A stretch of DNA of 64,000 nt, from assembly GCA_015655015.1 (NCBI GenBank), contig JAATFV010000036.1:1-64000 (forward strand), given 5' to 3'. Positions within the stretch are counted from its first letter, which is position 1. Each line of letters begins with the position of its first letter. Source of the DNA: Chitinophagales bacterium (GTDB lineage: Bacteria > Bacteroidota > Bacteroidia > Chitinophagales > Chitinophagaceae). Both the position numbers and the translations under genes were made by a program. The notes under the pieces are model-generated. The model saw nothing but the letters and a program-made list of their open reading frames with translations. It was not told the origin of the DNA and did no database searches. Shown here piece after piece: positions 8,006 to 17,214 of this stretch.

Positions 8006-8521
8006 ATGTCCCAAAAGAAAAAGAACTGGTATGCTGTATACACCAATCCCCGGTGGGAGAAAAAAGTATATGCTCGTCTGGAGCAGGAAGGAAGGGAAGT
8101 CTACTGTCCTTTGAATAAGGTTCAAAAAAAATGGAGTGACCGGGTAAAATGGGTAGAAGAGCCGCTCTTTAAATCTTATGTATTTGTAAAAGTGGCCGAA
8201 GATGAGCAAACCAGCGTACGAATGGTCAGTGGAGTGGTCAACTTTGTGTATTGGCTGGGTAAGCCGGCGATCATTCAGGATAAGGAAATAGAGGTCATTC
8301 GCAAATTTTTAAATGAATATGATGACGTACAGGCAATACCGCTGGATCTCCGGACAGATGCCAGGGTAACGATCCGGAGGGGTGCTTTTATGAATAAGGA
8401 GGCTACGGTAGTGAAGCTGTTGAATAACAAAGTGCAGGTGATCATTGAAAGTATCGGCTATTCATTGGTAGCGGTCATTGACAGGTCCAACATATCGATG
8501 GGTGGAAAACAGAAACAGTAG
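8006..8521 (+). CDS. UpxY-family transcription antiterminator (NusG paralogue)
   Basis: 171 residues. The N-terminal NGN domain (about 7-110) starts with the typical WYAVYTNPRWEKKV and contains LFKSYVFVKV. A KOW domain follows (about 120-165, RRGAFMNKEATVVKL). UpxY proteins bind RNA polymerase on their own operon leader and allow read-through of the long polysaccharide operon. It is the first gene after a leader with a terminator-like hairpin, which fits this role. The start ATG at 8006 has GAGGAGG at 7992-7998. An ATG-TGA start-stop pair lies at 7984-7989. Confidence 0.88.
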   Translation: MSQKKKNWYAVYTNPRWEKKVYARLEQEGREVYCPLNKVQKKWSDRVKWVEEPLFKSYVFVKVAEDEQTSVRMVSGVVNFVYWLGKPAIIQDKEIEVIRKFLNEYDDVQAIPLDLRTDARVTIRRGAFMNKEATVVKLLNNKVQVIIESIGYSLVAVIDRSNISMGGKQKQ

Positions 8522-8544
8522 ATTTTGAACAATAATCCTTTTTA

Positions 8545-9417
8545 ATGAGATATAATTATGTTTCAGTACGGAAAGTGGTGGGATTTTGCGGACTTGGGCT
8601 CATGTTATGGGCGGCGCTCAGCTCCTGTGGTAATACCAGGCATCTTACGTATATGCAGGGACAATTTGACACAGCCCGCTTAAGCCAGATAAAGACCACA
8701 GAGCCAGTGATACAAAAAGGAGATCTGATCAGTATCATCGTGTATAGTGATAACCCTAACGCCACCGCTCTTTACAACCAATCAGTGTCTTCGATGAGTG
8801 GCGGTTCGACCTCAGGGGGGACAAGCTCCACGAATACTAACACCGGAGGCGGGACAGGATCGACAGCAGGCGCTCAGCAAGGGGTGGCCCCTCCCTCATC
8901 ACCAGGTTATCAGGTCGACGAGCGAGGCGATATCGCATTCCAGGGCCTTGGGCTTTTGCATGTTGAAGGACTCACTAAAAGTCAGGTAAAAAGTCTGTTG
9001 GATTCCAAGTTAAAAGACACTTTGTTAAAAAACCCATACTATAACGTCCGTTTTCTCAATTATAAATTCACCATGTTGGGCGAAGTTGCCAAACCTGGAA
9101 TTTTTAATATACCCGGAGAACGGGTAAATCTTTTAGAAGCGCTGGGTCTGGCCGGGGATATGACATTTTTCGGACGTCGTGACAATGTGTTGATCATCCG
9201 CGAGAATAATGGGAAAAGAGAGTTTCAACGGCTGGACCTTACCAAGCCGGAGATACTGGGTTCTCCTTTTTTCTATTTACAGCAGGGTGATGTGGTCTAT
9301 ATTGAAGCGAACAGGAGAAAAGTGGCAGCGAGCGACCAGGTCACTGCACGTAATATAAGTATAGCGGCTAGTATCGTTTCGACCCTGGCGATCCTTTATA
9401 GTATATTCAAGAATTAA
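8545..9417 (+). CDS. wza: Polysaccharide export outer-membrane lipoprotein (Wza family)
   Basis: 290 residues. A lipoprotein signal ends L-S-S-C with Cys28 as the lipidation site. The polysaccharide-export domain begins at about 55 (VIQKGDLISIIVYSDN) and is interrupted at about 80-115 by a Gly/Ser/Thr-rich low-complexity stretch. An SLBB domain follows (about 165-215, FTMLGEVAKPGIFNIPG), and a hydrophobic helix lies at the C-terminus (about 270-288). Wza proteins form the outer-membrane export channel for capsule or EPS and pair with Wzc, encoded nine bases downstream. The Gly/Ser insert is not part of the family core. Confidence 0.88.
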   Translation: MRYNYVSVRKVVGFCGLGLMLWAALSSCGNTRHLTYMQGQFDTARLSQIKTTEPVIQKGDLISIIVYSDNPNATALYNQSVSSMSGGSTSGGTSSTNTNTGGGTGSTAGAQQGVAPPSSPGYQVDERGDIAFQGLGLLHVEGLTKSQVKSLLDSKLKDTLLKNPYYNVRFLNYKFTMLGEVAKPGIFNIPGERVNLLEALGLAGDMTFFGRRDNVLIIRENNGKREFQRLDLTKPEILGSPFFYLQQGDVVYIEANRRKVAASDQVTARNISIAASIVSTLAILYSIFKN

Positions 9418-9426
9418 ATTTAAAGA

Positions 9427-11865
9427 ATGGCGATGCTTGAACAAAATAACGGACCGGTTACCTCTGAAATAAATAAACGGCCTAACAGATTATGGACAAT
9501 CGGGCCAAGAGATTTTATTTATAAGTATCTGCGTGTTGTACCCTGGATGGTCCTGATTATAGGGCTTTTCGTATTCTTAGCCTATATAAAGATCCGTTAC
9601 GAGGTCCGGATCTTCAGAGTACAATCGTCCCTGCTTATCAAAAACGAAAGGAACGAAGGCGACACAAAGGATGCCCGCTTTGAAGACTTGTTCATGTCTC
9701 CCAGTACGACTAATCTCAGCAACGAGATTGAAATTCTTAAATCAACTCCTGTTTTACGGCGTGTAGCCAGGGACCTGGGCCTGCAAACGCTGTATTATGG
9801 GAAAGGCAGTGTAAAGACCAGTTTAATCTATCCTTCTTCTCCTTTTACGCTGGACATTCTTAGCATCGGGGATTCGAGCCGGAGCTTTATCTGTAAAATT
9901 ACCATTATTAACGGAGAGAAATTCCTGCTTAATGAAAGCAAAAAGCCGCTAAGCTATGGCGATATAATTGAAAATGACGGCAATCGCTTTCGGGTGGTCA
10001 AAAACTCTGATGTGGATATCCGCAATTATGGAAATGCTATAATAGAGGCCGGATGGCGTCCTCTGATCGATGCGGCAAAGGGCCTGGCCTCGTCACTAAA
10101 GATCGTCCAGGCCAATGACCAGGCTACCATCCTCACATTAAGCTTCGAAGGGGAGAACAGTACGATGGGACAGGATGTCCTCAATACACTCATGGCGGTG
10201 TATGACACCCTTATGGTAGAGGATAAGAACAGAATCGCCAATAATACGCTTCGGTTCATTAATGCAAGGATCTATGAGTTGAGCGATACGCTTAGAGGAG
10301 TTCAGGGGGGATTGCAAACCTACATGATCCAGAACCAGGCTTTTGATGTGGAAGGCCAGTCCAAGGCCTATATGGAAAAAATTGGAGAGAGCTCCAAAGA
10401 GCAGGGCGAGATGGAAGTCAGGGTTAGAATTGCCGATTTTCTTTTGAAATATGTTTCGGATAAAAAGAATATGCATGAGTTGGTGCCTACGAATCTGGGG
10501 ATAGAGGAACCTGCCCTGCTGCAGCTGGTCGCAGAATATAACCGCATGCAGCTGGAAAGAGAAAATAATCTCAGGACGACGACGTTGAACAATCCCCTGA
10601 TCGTTAGTCTGGATAATTCCCTGGATAAGATCCGCCGGGATATCTACCAGGCGTTGCTAAATGTAAAGCAGGCTTATAGTATTGCTGCTGATAATATAAA
10701 CAAACAAAACGCAGAGATACAAAGTCATATCACCACCCTTCCCGGGAAATCCATGCAATTGTTGAATATCGGGCGCAAACAGAAGATCCTGGAGGACCTG
10801 TACTCGCTTCTCCTGCAAAAAAGATTGGATATTTCCCTCTCTTCGGCTTCTACGATCTCCAATTCAACAGTAGTTGAACCTGCTCTTGGGCCGGGTATCC
10901 TGATCAGTCCTGACACAAAGAAGATATATACCCTGTATTTTTTACTGGGCCTTATAATACCCGTCGGCATTGTTGCGATCAGGGAGCTGCTGCAGGATAA
11001 AGTGAATGGCCGGGCTGATGTGGAAAAATATACAGATACGCCTATCCTGGGAGAAATAGGACATTCTGACGGGGAACAATCTCTTGTAGTGACCAATAAC
11101 AGCCGCCGCCTGATCTCTGAGCAATTCCGGATTGTCCGTACCAACATGCAATATATTGTAGGGAAGAAAGAAAGACCTACCATTATGGTCACTTCCTCCT
11201 TCAGCGGGGAGGGTAAGTCTTTTATAAGTACGAATATAGGCGCCGTCCTTGCTTTATCCGGAAAAAAGACCGTGATCATGGAATTTGATATCCGCAAGCC
11301 TAAGATCGTATCGGGGCTTGACCTGAAGCGTAAGATGGGGATCACGAACTATATCATCGGCAAGGCGAGATTTGATGAATTGATAGTGAAGGTGGAGGGG
11401 GTCGACAATCTTTATGTTATCCCCTGCGGCCCAATCCCTCCCAATCCTGCAGAACTCTTGCTGGACAAGAGATTGGAGGAGTTAATGAAAGAGGTGAAAG
11501 AGCATTTTGAGATAGTGATCATGGATACGGCACCCATTGGACTCGTGAGTGACGCGACCAATCTGGGTCAGTATGCCGATTGTACATTATATATTGTCAG
11601 ACAAGGACACACTTTTCGTAACCAAATACGTTTAATAGACGAATTATATAACTCCAAAAAATTGCCGGGACTTTGTCTGTTGCTTAATGACGTGAAACTG
11701 AACAGCGGATATTATGGCGGATATTATGGAAGGGGGTATGGTTATTACGGAGGTTATGGCTATGGCGCCGGTGATTCCGGCTATTTTGAGGATGATTCGA
11801 ATAAGAAAGGGAAGCGTTCGTTCTTTAACCGCATTATCTTCAAATGGAAAAGTTTATTCAAGTAG
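9427..11865 (+). CDS. wzc: Polysaccharide co-polymerase with tyrosine autokinase domain (Wzc family)
   Basis: 812 residues. The first membrane helix is at about 36-56 (VVPWMVLIIGLFVFLAYI), followed by a Wzz-type periplasmic domain with coiled coil (about 260-440) and a second helix near 500-520. The cytoplasmic BY-kinase domain has its Walker A at about 591-599 (SGEGKS), Walker A' (IMEFDIRKPKI) and Walker B (VIMDTAPIG). The C-terminal tail (about 760-785) is a dense tyrosine cluster of YYGGYYGRGYG type, the autophosphorylation site. Wzc cycles between phosphorylated states to control chain export with Wza. The partner phosphatase is probably the CpsB/YwqE-like gene at the end of the operon. 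Confidence 0.92.
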   Translation: MAMLEQNNGPVTSEINKRPNRLWTIGPRDFIYKYLRVVPWMVLIIGLFVFLAYIKIRYEVRIFRVQSSLLIKNERNEGDTKDARFEDLFMSPSTTNLSNEIEILKSTPVLRRVARDLGLQTLYYGKGSVKTSLIYPSSPFTLDILSIGDSSRSFICKITIINGEKFLLNESKKPLSYGDIIENDGNRFRVVKNSDVDIRNYGNAIIEAGWRPLIDAAKGLASSLKIVQANDQATILTLSFEGENSTMGQDVLNTLMAVYDTLMVEDKNRIANNTLRFINARIYELSDTLRGVQGGLQTYMIQNQAFDVEGQSKAYMEKIGESSKEQGEMEVRVRIADFLLKYVSDKKNMHELVPTNLGIEEPALLQLVAEYNRMQLERENNLRTTTLNNPLIVSLDNSLDKIRRDIYQALLNVKQAYSIAADNINKQNAEIQSHITTLPGKSMQLLNIGRKQKILEDLYSLLLQKRLDISLSSASTISNSTVVEPALGPGILISPDTKKIYTLYFLLGLIIPVGIVAIRELLQDKVNGRADVEKYTDTPILGEIGHSDGEQSLVVTNNSRRLISEQFRIVRTNMQYIVGKKERPTIMVTSSFSGEGKSFISTNIGAVLALSGKKTVIMEFDIRKPKIVSGLDLKRKMGITNYIIGKARFDELIVKVEGVDNLYVIPCGPIPPNPAELLLDKRLEELMKEVKEHFEIVIMDTAPIGLVSDATNLGQYADCTLYIVRQGHTFRNQIRLIDELYNSKKLPGLCLLLNDVKLNSGYYGGYYGRGYGYYGGYGYGAGDSGYFEDDSNKKGKRSFFNRIIFKWKSLFK

Positions 11866-11909
11866 GAGCTGAAATAAAACATACTGAGTCGATTTAAAAT
11901 CACGTATAA

Positions 11910-12758
11910 ATGACTGAAGCGGATCTGATAATTCCAGAATTGATCATCGAACCCGGCCGTTCTGAAAAAAATTACTGGAAAGACTTATGGCACTATCGGG
12001 AATTATTCTATATCCTTAGCTGGAGGGATATAAAGGTACGTTACAAACAGACTGTGATCGGTGCTACCTGGGGAGTCATCAGGCCCCTGCTGACCATGAT
12101 CATTTTTACTTTTGTTTTTGGTAAGCTGGGCAACCTGGATCACAAAGGGGCAGCGCCTTACCCGATCCTTGTTTTTGCCGGCCTGCTGCCCTGGCAATTT
12201 TTTTCCTCTGCACTTTCGGAAGCAAGTAACAGTCTGATCGTCAACTCGAATCTGATCACCAAGATCTATTTCCCCAGACTGATCATCCCTGCCAGCTCGA
12301 TCATCGTAAGCCTGGTTGACCTGGGTATTACTTTTGTGCTGCTGTTATTGGTAATGATCTTTTTCCGCTTTGTTCCCCCCATTCAGATACTGTTCTTACC
12401 GGTGTTCGTATTAATGGCCTTTATGATATCATTCGGCGTCGGGCTCTATACGACGGCGCTGAATGTAAAATACAGGGACTTCCGGTACATTATCCCTTTT
12501 ATCGTTCAACTGGGTATATATGTTACCCCGGTAGGTTATAGCAGTACCATCGTGACGCAAAAATATTCCGAACAGATGCGTTTCTGGTATTCATTGAATC
12601 CGATGGTAGGTATCATCGACGGGTTTCGATGGTGTATTATCGGGGAGCCGCTCTACTGGCCGGGACTTCTGCTTTCCGTGGCTGTGATCCTCCTCTTTTT
12701 GTGGATCGGAGTGTGTTATTTTCGTAAAACTGAAAAATCATTCGCAGATAATATTTAA
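11910..12758 (+). CDS. wzm: ABC-transporter permease for polysaccharide export (Wzm)
   Basis: 282 residues of the ABC-2 permease family with about six membrane helices. The cytoplasmic N-terminus contains DLWHYRELFYILSWRDIKVRYKQT, the usual lead-in of O-antigen/teichoic-acid exporters (Wzm, TagG). It lies five bases before its ATPase partner. Together they move an undecaprenyl-linked glycan across the inner membrane, which would explain why no Wzx flippase is seen. Confidence 0.92.
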   Translation: MTEADLIIPELIIEPGRSEKNYWKDLWHYRELFYILSWRDIKVRYKQTVIGATWGVIRPLLTMIIFTFVFGKLGNLDHKGAAPYPILVFAGLLPWQFFSSALSEASNSLIVNSNLITKIYFPRLIIPASSIIVSLVDLGITFVLLLLVMIFFRFVPPIQILFLPVFVLMAFMISFGVGLYTTALNVKYRDFRYIIPFIVQLGIYVTPVGYSSTIVTQKYSEQMRFWYSLNPMVGIIDGFRWCIIGEPLYWPGLLLSVAVILLFLWIGVCYFRKTEKSFADNI

Positions 12759-12762
12759 ATAA

Positions 12763-13992
12763 ATGGCAAAGCCGATTATTAAGGTCGAACAGGTTTCAAA
12801 AAAATTCACCATTTCACATGAACCTACGGAACGGTACAGCTCTTTGCGGGATGTGATCACGAATAAAGCCAGAAAGCTGGTAAACAATAAAGAAAAGCCC
12901 CGGCAAAATGCAAGGGAAGATTTTTTCGCACTGAAGGACGTGAGTTTCGATATACAGGCTGGTGACCGGGTAGGTATTATCGGTCGTAACGGAGCGGGCA
13001 AAAGCACTTTATTGAAGATATTGAGCCGGATCACTGAGCCAACTTCCGGGCGTATTTCCATTCGTGGGAGGGTGGCCAGCTTATTGGAAGTCGGGACAGG
13101 CTTTCATCCGGAATTATCCGGCCGGGAAAATATTTTTCTTAACGGGACCATTCTCGGTATGAATAGGAATGAGATCCGAAAAAAATTCGATGAGATCGTT
13201 GATTTTGCGGAAATAGAGAAATTCCTGGATACTCCGGTCAAGCGTTATAGCAGTGGCATGTATGTAAGACTGGCCTTTGCCGTAGCGGCCCATTTGGAGC
13301 CCGAAATATTGGTGGTTGACGAAGTCCTTGCCGTGGGCGATGCACAATTCCAGAAGAAATGCCTTGGCAAAATGGAAGATGTAAGCAGAAATGGGGGACG
13401 TACCGTTCTTTTTGTAAGTCATAATATGGGGGTCATCTCAAATTTATGCAATGTCGGATATGTCTTTCAGAGCGGAAAGCTGATCTTCAACGGAAAAACT
13501 TCTGAGGCTGTTAATATGTATCTTGACAATTCGACCGAGGTCGATGTATATGACGCTCCCGATCTGGCTAAACCGAATAGCTTCAGAAAGATATTCTTTT
13601 CATCGGACAACGGGTACAGGAAGAATGAATTTGCGCATGATGAGTTTATAAAGGTTCGGTTGGAAATTCAGAATAATGGCCAAAAGAGCGTAGATATCGG
13701 GATAGCTGTGCTGGATAAATTTAAAAGTAAAGTATTTACTTCCATTAATACGATCGAAACAGGCGCGAATTCCGCGGGTTCTCTTTCTGTAGAATGTGAG
13801 ATTCCTAACCATTTTCTGGCACCCGGCAGTTATAGCCTGGATATAGCTCTCTTCAAATCCAGGATCACCACTTTTGAATATATCGGCGACGTCCTGCCTT
13901 TTAAAGTAATAGACAATGGGACGGAACTTGCTGCATTTGAAGGTGTAGATTACGGGAATGTGTTATGTAAATGCAAATGGTCTTATGAGTAG
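12763..13992 (+). CDS. wzt: ABC-transporter ATPase with C-terminal glycan-binding domain (Wzt)
   Basis: 409 residues. The ATPase domain (about 1-245) has Walker A GRNGAGKST, the signature region YSSGMYVRLAFAVA, and Walker B ILVVDEVLAVGD. The C-terminal domain (about 250-409) has the beta-sandwich pattern of Wzt_C, which in O8/O9a-type systems recognises a modified chain end and couples export to termination. The N-terminal extension around 25-50 is also typical of this class. The following acyltransferase gene starts inside its last codons, so the two are probably translationally coupled. Confidence 0.93.
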   Translation: MAKPIIKVEQVSKKFTISHEPTERYSSLRDVITNKARKLVNNKEKPRQNAREDFFALKDVSFDIQAGDRVGIIGRNGAGKSTLLKILSRITEPTSGRISIRGRVASLLEVGTGFHPELSGRENIFLNGTILGMNRNEIRKKFDEIVDFAEIEKFLDTPVKRYSSGMYVRLAFAVAAHLEPEILVVDEVLAVGDAQFQKKCLGKMEDVSRNGGRTVLFVSHNMGVISNLCNVGYVFQSGKLIFNGKTSEAVNMYLDNSTEVDVYDAPDLAKPNSFRKIFFSSDNGYRKNEFAHDEFIKVRLEIQNNGQKSVDIGIAVLDKFKSKVFTSINTIETGANSAGSLSVECEIPNHFLAPGSYSLDIALFKSRITTFEYIGDVLPFKVIDNGTELAAFEGVDYGNVLCKCKWSYE

Positions 13993-14512
13993 TCTTATTG
14001 GGAAAATAAGAAATTTTTTCAGGCCCGGGACGAACACGAATATCGTTATCGGAAAGTCTACCTACGTCTCTCCAACAACTTTAATAGAGGATAGGAATGG
14101 CGGAACGATACGGATCGGTGAAAAATGTGAAATATTAGATGGCGTATTGATCCTGAGTTATGGAGGAGCGATTGAGATCGGAGATAATTGCAGCATAAAT
14201 CCATACACGATCATATACGGGCATGGAGGGGTAAAAATAGGCAACAACGTCCTTATTGCCGCTGCCACGATGATCGTCCCCAATAACCATAATTTTCAGT
14301 TAAAGGACAAGACAATAATTGAACAGGGGTGTACAGCGAAAGGAATTATAATCGAAGAGGACGTTTGGATAGGACACGGTTGCAGCTTACTGGACGGAAT
14401 CACTGTAAGCAAAGGAACGGTAGTCGCAGCCGGGAGCGTTGTTAATAAATCGACTGAGCCATATTCGGTCATAGCAGGAATTCCCGCGAAAATTATCAAA
14501 TACAGGACATGA
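13985..14512 (+). CDS. Left-handed beta-helix acetyltransferase (hexapeptide repeat)
   Basis: 175 residues from ATG 13985; an upstream in-frame start at 13958 would lie deep inside wzt and is unlikely. Hexapeptide repeats run from about 50 to 160 (IRIGEKCEI, IEIGDNCSI, VKIGNNVLI, IIIEEDVWIGHGCSLLDGI, and VVAAGSVV near the end). The PNNHNF segment supplies a probable catalytic His. It resembles sugar O-acetyltransferases of the WcaF/CysE-like type, and is expected to acetylate a sugar of the EPS repeat or its precursor. It overlaps wzt by eight bases and the next gene by four. Confidence 0.8.
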   Translation: MSSLIGKIRNFFRPGTNTNIVIGKSTYVSPTTLIEDRNGGTIRIGEKCEILDGVLILSYGGAIEIGDNCSINPYTIIYGHGGVKIGNNVLIAAATMIVPNNHNFQLKDKTIIEQGCTAKGIIIEEDVWIGHGCSLLDGITVSKGTVVAAGSVVNKSTEPYSVIAGIPAKIIKYRT

Positions 14513-15414
14513 AATCAGTTAAGGAATTCATTTTTTTGAGCAGAGAATGTGGCTTTTTTCACGCACTTTTTTTTGTTTTCTTTAAACTCAGGTTGAAATT
14601 CAGAAATTCCACCTTCATGAAAAAGAAGGCGAAAAATGAAGAACGCTGGCTGGAAAAAATTTATGCCGCATTGTTCATTCAGCAAAATGAAACTGAGAAT
14701 ATCGATAACAGGGACTTAATAAAAGTTAAGATAAGAAAAGACTCTCCGGCCTTTGTTTATCTCCGGCCTTATTCCAGCGATAGAGATGTCTATTTACAGG
14801 TTCTTGTGAACGAAGATTATAAGAGTGTGGTGCAGATCTACGACCAGCTTTTCAAGGACCCTCCACGGGAGATAGTCGATTGCGGCTGCAATATAGGGTT
14901 GACATCCGTATATTTTAAATTACAATACCCGAATGCCGGATTTACGGCAATTGAGCCTTTTCAGGATAATGTCGGGTTAATAAGCCTCAATTTTGCCGGT
15001 AATTCGATAAATACTGACCGCATCATTGAAGGAGGTGTCTGGAACAGCAATGAAAAGCTAAAAGTAGGCAGACAGTTTAGAGATGGAAAGGAATGGTCCG
15101 GGAATGTGGAAATGCAGCAGACGGGGAGTACGGATCCGGGAATTCAGGCGTACTCGATCTTAGATATCATTAACAGGCATGAAAATGGGGTGGACATACT
15201 CAAAATAGATATAGAGGGCGCCGAAAAGGTCTTATTCGAAGATATCGGCTATGCACGAAAGTTCCTGGAAAAAGTGAAGTGTGTGGCTATTGAAATACAC
15301 GACGAATTTAATTGCAGGGATAATATCTATAAAGCGTTCAGAGAAAGTAATTTTTTTTATTATGATATCGCGGACATGACGATTGCGATCAATCGTACTT
15401 ATTTACCGCAATAA
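14509..15414 (+). CDS. FkbM-family methyltransferase
   Basis: 301 residues. The SAM-binding motif is EIVDCGCNIGLTSVYFKLQYP (about 122-142), the acidic strand follows in FTAIEPFQDN, and the FkbM hallmark VDILKIDIEGAEKVLF lies at about 228-243. FkbM enzymes O-methylate hydroxyls of sugars and polyketides. The N-terminal 110 residues are a variable extension. It is the first of three FkbM genes in the operon. The coding DNA looks more AT-rich than wzm/wzt, a common sign of exchanged glycan cassettes. ATGA overlap with the preceding gene. Confidence 0.82.
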   Translation: MKSVKEFIFLSRECGFFHALFFVFFKLRLKFRNSTFMKKKAKNEERWLEKIYAALFIQQNETENIDNRDLIKVKIRKDSPAFVYLRPYSSDRDVYLQVLVNEDYKSVVQIYDQLFKDPPREIVDCGCNIGLTSVYFKLQYPNAGFTAIEPFQDNVGLISLNFAGNSINTDRIIEGGVWNSNEKLKVGRQFRDGKEWSGNVEMQQTGSTDPGIQAYSILDIINRHENGVDILKIDIEGAEKVLFEDIGYARKFLEKVKCVAIEIHDEFNCRDNIYKAFRESNFFYYDIADMTIAINRTYLPQ

Positions 15415-15433
15415 GGGAATAAAAGTTGATGAG

Positions 15434-16399
15434 ATGCCTGTAGTAAGTATAATAATGCCTTGTTATAATGCAGGAAAATATCTGAGAGACTCCATTAATT
15501 CGGTCATCAGACAGGAATTTACAGACTGGGAGCTTATAATTGTCAATGACGGAAGCAAGGATACCAGTCTGGATATAGCATTGTCTTTTCAGAACACGGA
15601 TAACAGGATAAAGGTCGTGACAAAAGAGAATGGAGGCTATGTCAGCGCAAGACTGCACGGTATGCGCTTTATTTGTCAGGAGAGCGATTTCCTTCTTTTC
15701 TACGATGCGGATGATATGTTACATCCTGAGATGTTGAAAAAATTATATACTAAAATAGCGGCTTGTCCTGCAGTGGGAGCAATTTATTGTAATCATTCTT
15801 TAATAGACGAGGATGGTAAGGATCTGGGGCTGCCCGGTTATGGAAGGAGAATAGTGCCAACGGCTCTTTGGATGAAGACACTGGACGAGGATATGCAGTA
15901 TACCCCTTTTATTTCCATCTTCTGCTGGACAAAGATGATTGAGCCAATGACTTTGCTGAGGAGAAAAGCTTATGACGAAAGTTCAGGCTGGGATATCCGT
16001 TTTGGGCTCGGACAAGGTAATATAGGTGACGGGGCATTACTGTTCTCCGAGATCGCCCTGTCATGGAAAGTCATGTATGTTAATGAACCGCTGTATTTTT
16101 ACCGGAAACATTCCGCTCAGGCAACAGCATCCAATACGCTTAATAAAAAAGCGGGCGATAAGGTCTTATCGATCTGGCAGCAGCGAATAGAAAAGAATTA
16201 TGCTTTTTCAAAAGATGTCCGGGCGGCTATTATCTGTTACAGGCGAAGAGTTGCCGCATTTACTAAAATGGGCTCTTTAAAACATATGTTAAGATATACT
16301 CCTGTAAGAGGGATTGCCCTAATAGGATCGATCTTTTATAATTATTTATTATCGCTTAAGTTATTGTTGTACCGGGATACCAGCATCTTTAAGTATTGA
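15434..16399 (+). CDS. Glycosyltransferase family 2
   Basis: From ATG 15434 the protein starts with the canonical GT-A beta-strand VVSIIMPCYNAGKYL. The frame opens earlier at 15383, but that would overlap the previous gene and place the domain away from the N-terminus. It has VNDGSKDTS for nucleotide contact and a DADD metal motif at about 95-100. The C-terminal region contains WDIRFGLGQGNIGDGAL, typical of acceptor-side loops. It is an inverting enzyme that adds one sugar of the EPS repeat; donor and linkage are unknown. Confidence 0.85.
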   Translation: MPVVSIIMPCYNAGKYLRDSINSVIRQEFTDWELIIVNDGSKDTSLDIALSFQNTDNRIKVVTKENGGYVSARLHGMRFICQESDFLLFYDADDMLHPEMLKKLYTKIAACPAVGAIYCNHSLIDEDGKDLGLPGYGRRIVPTALWMKTLDEDMQYTPFISIFCWTKMIEPMTLLRRKAYDESSGWDIRFGLGQGNIGDGALLFSEIALSWKVMYVNEPLYFYRKHSAQATASNTLNKKAGDKVLSIWQQRIEKNYAFSKDVRAAIICYRRRVAAFTKMGSLKHMLRYTPVRGIALIGSIFYNYLLSLKLLLYRDTSIFKY

Positions 16400-16423
16400 T
16401 ATGTCCGTTTTTTAATCTTTTCT

Positions 16424-17194
16424 ATGTCTTTTATCCGGGGAAAAATAGAAGGTTTCAGAAACCGTCTTAAGTGTTGGTCACTGGGGATCGTATATCTTAC
16501 CTCAAAGGGGTTTCGTATTCCCCGGAAATTATGGATAAATGGCGCGTTTCGGGAACTTCTGTTCAATAATCCGGAGACAAATGCGTTCGTATATGAATTC
16601 TCTCAAATTTGCATACACGACTGTTATCAGTTGAAATTATTAAAGAAGGAGCTGAGGCAGGTGGATACTGTCGTGGATATTGGCGCTAACCAGGGAATTT
16701 TCCTGGTTACGGCAAGAAAGAATTTTTCGAGAGCCTTGCTGCATGCCTATGAACCTAACCCGAACATTTACGGAAATCTTTCTTCTAATGCCGGGGCCCT
16801 GGGAGCAAGCGCTTTTTTAGAGGCAGTCACAAAGGAAGATGGAAATGTCGAGCTGAACTTTGGCGAATCGGATCTGCATACTACGGCAAGGCCTTCTTCC
16901 GTTGGTAACAGTAAAGGAACCGCCCTCAAAAGGGTTATTGAACGGGCAGGGGGGAAGATCGATATCCTGAAAATGGATTGTGAAGGAGGAGAATGGGAGT
17001 TATTTGAAGATATCGATTCCTGGAGGCATATTAAGAGCCTTACTATGGAATATCATCTATGGGCGAAAAAAGAATTTAGTGAGAAAGATGTAAAAGAGAT
17101 GCTCGGACGGCTCGGCTTTGAGATCATTTCACATGACCCGCTTTCTGAGCAGTTTGGATTAATTACAGCAATCAGAAGAGAGGAATCAAAATAG
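16424..17194 (+). CDS. FkbM-family methyltransferase
   Basis: 256 residues. The SAM-binding motif is TVVDIGANQGIFLVTA (about 84-99), followed by LHAYEPNPNIYGNL and the FkbM motif IDILKMDCEGGEWELF (about 182-197). It is shorter than the preceding FkbM protein and not a close copy, so the two probably methylate different positions or sugars. It lies between a GT2 and a GMD-family gene. Confidence 0.82.
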   Translation: MSFIRGKIEGFRNRLKCWSLGIVYLTSKGFRIPRKLWINGAFRELLFNNPETNAFVYEFSQICIHDCYQLKLLKKELRQVDTVVDIGANQGIFLVTARKNFSRALLHAYEPNPNIYGNLSSNAGALGASAFLEAVTKEDGNVELNFGESDLHTTARPSSVGNSKGTALKRVIERAGGKIDILKMDCEGGEWELFEDIDSWRHIKSLTMEYHLWAKKEFSEKDVKEMLGRLGFEIISHDPLSEQFGLITAIRREESK

Positions 17195-17214
17195 ATGAGT
17201 TTCATTTTTGTAAA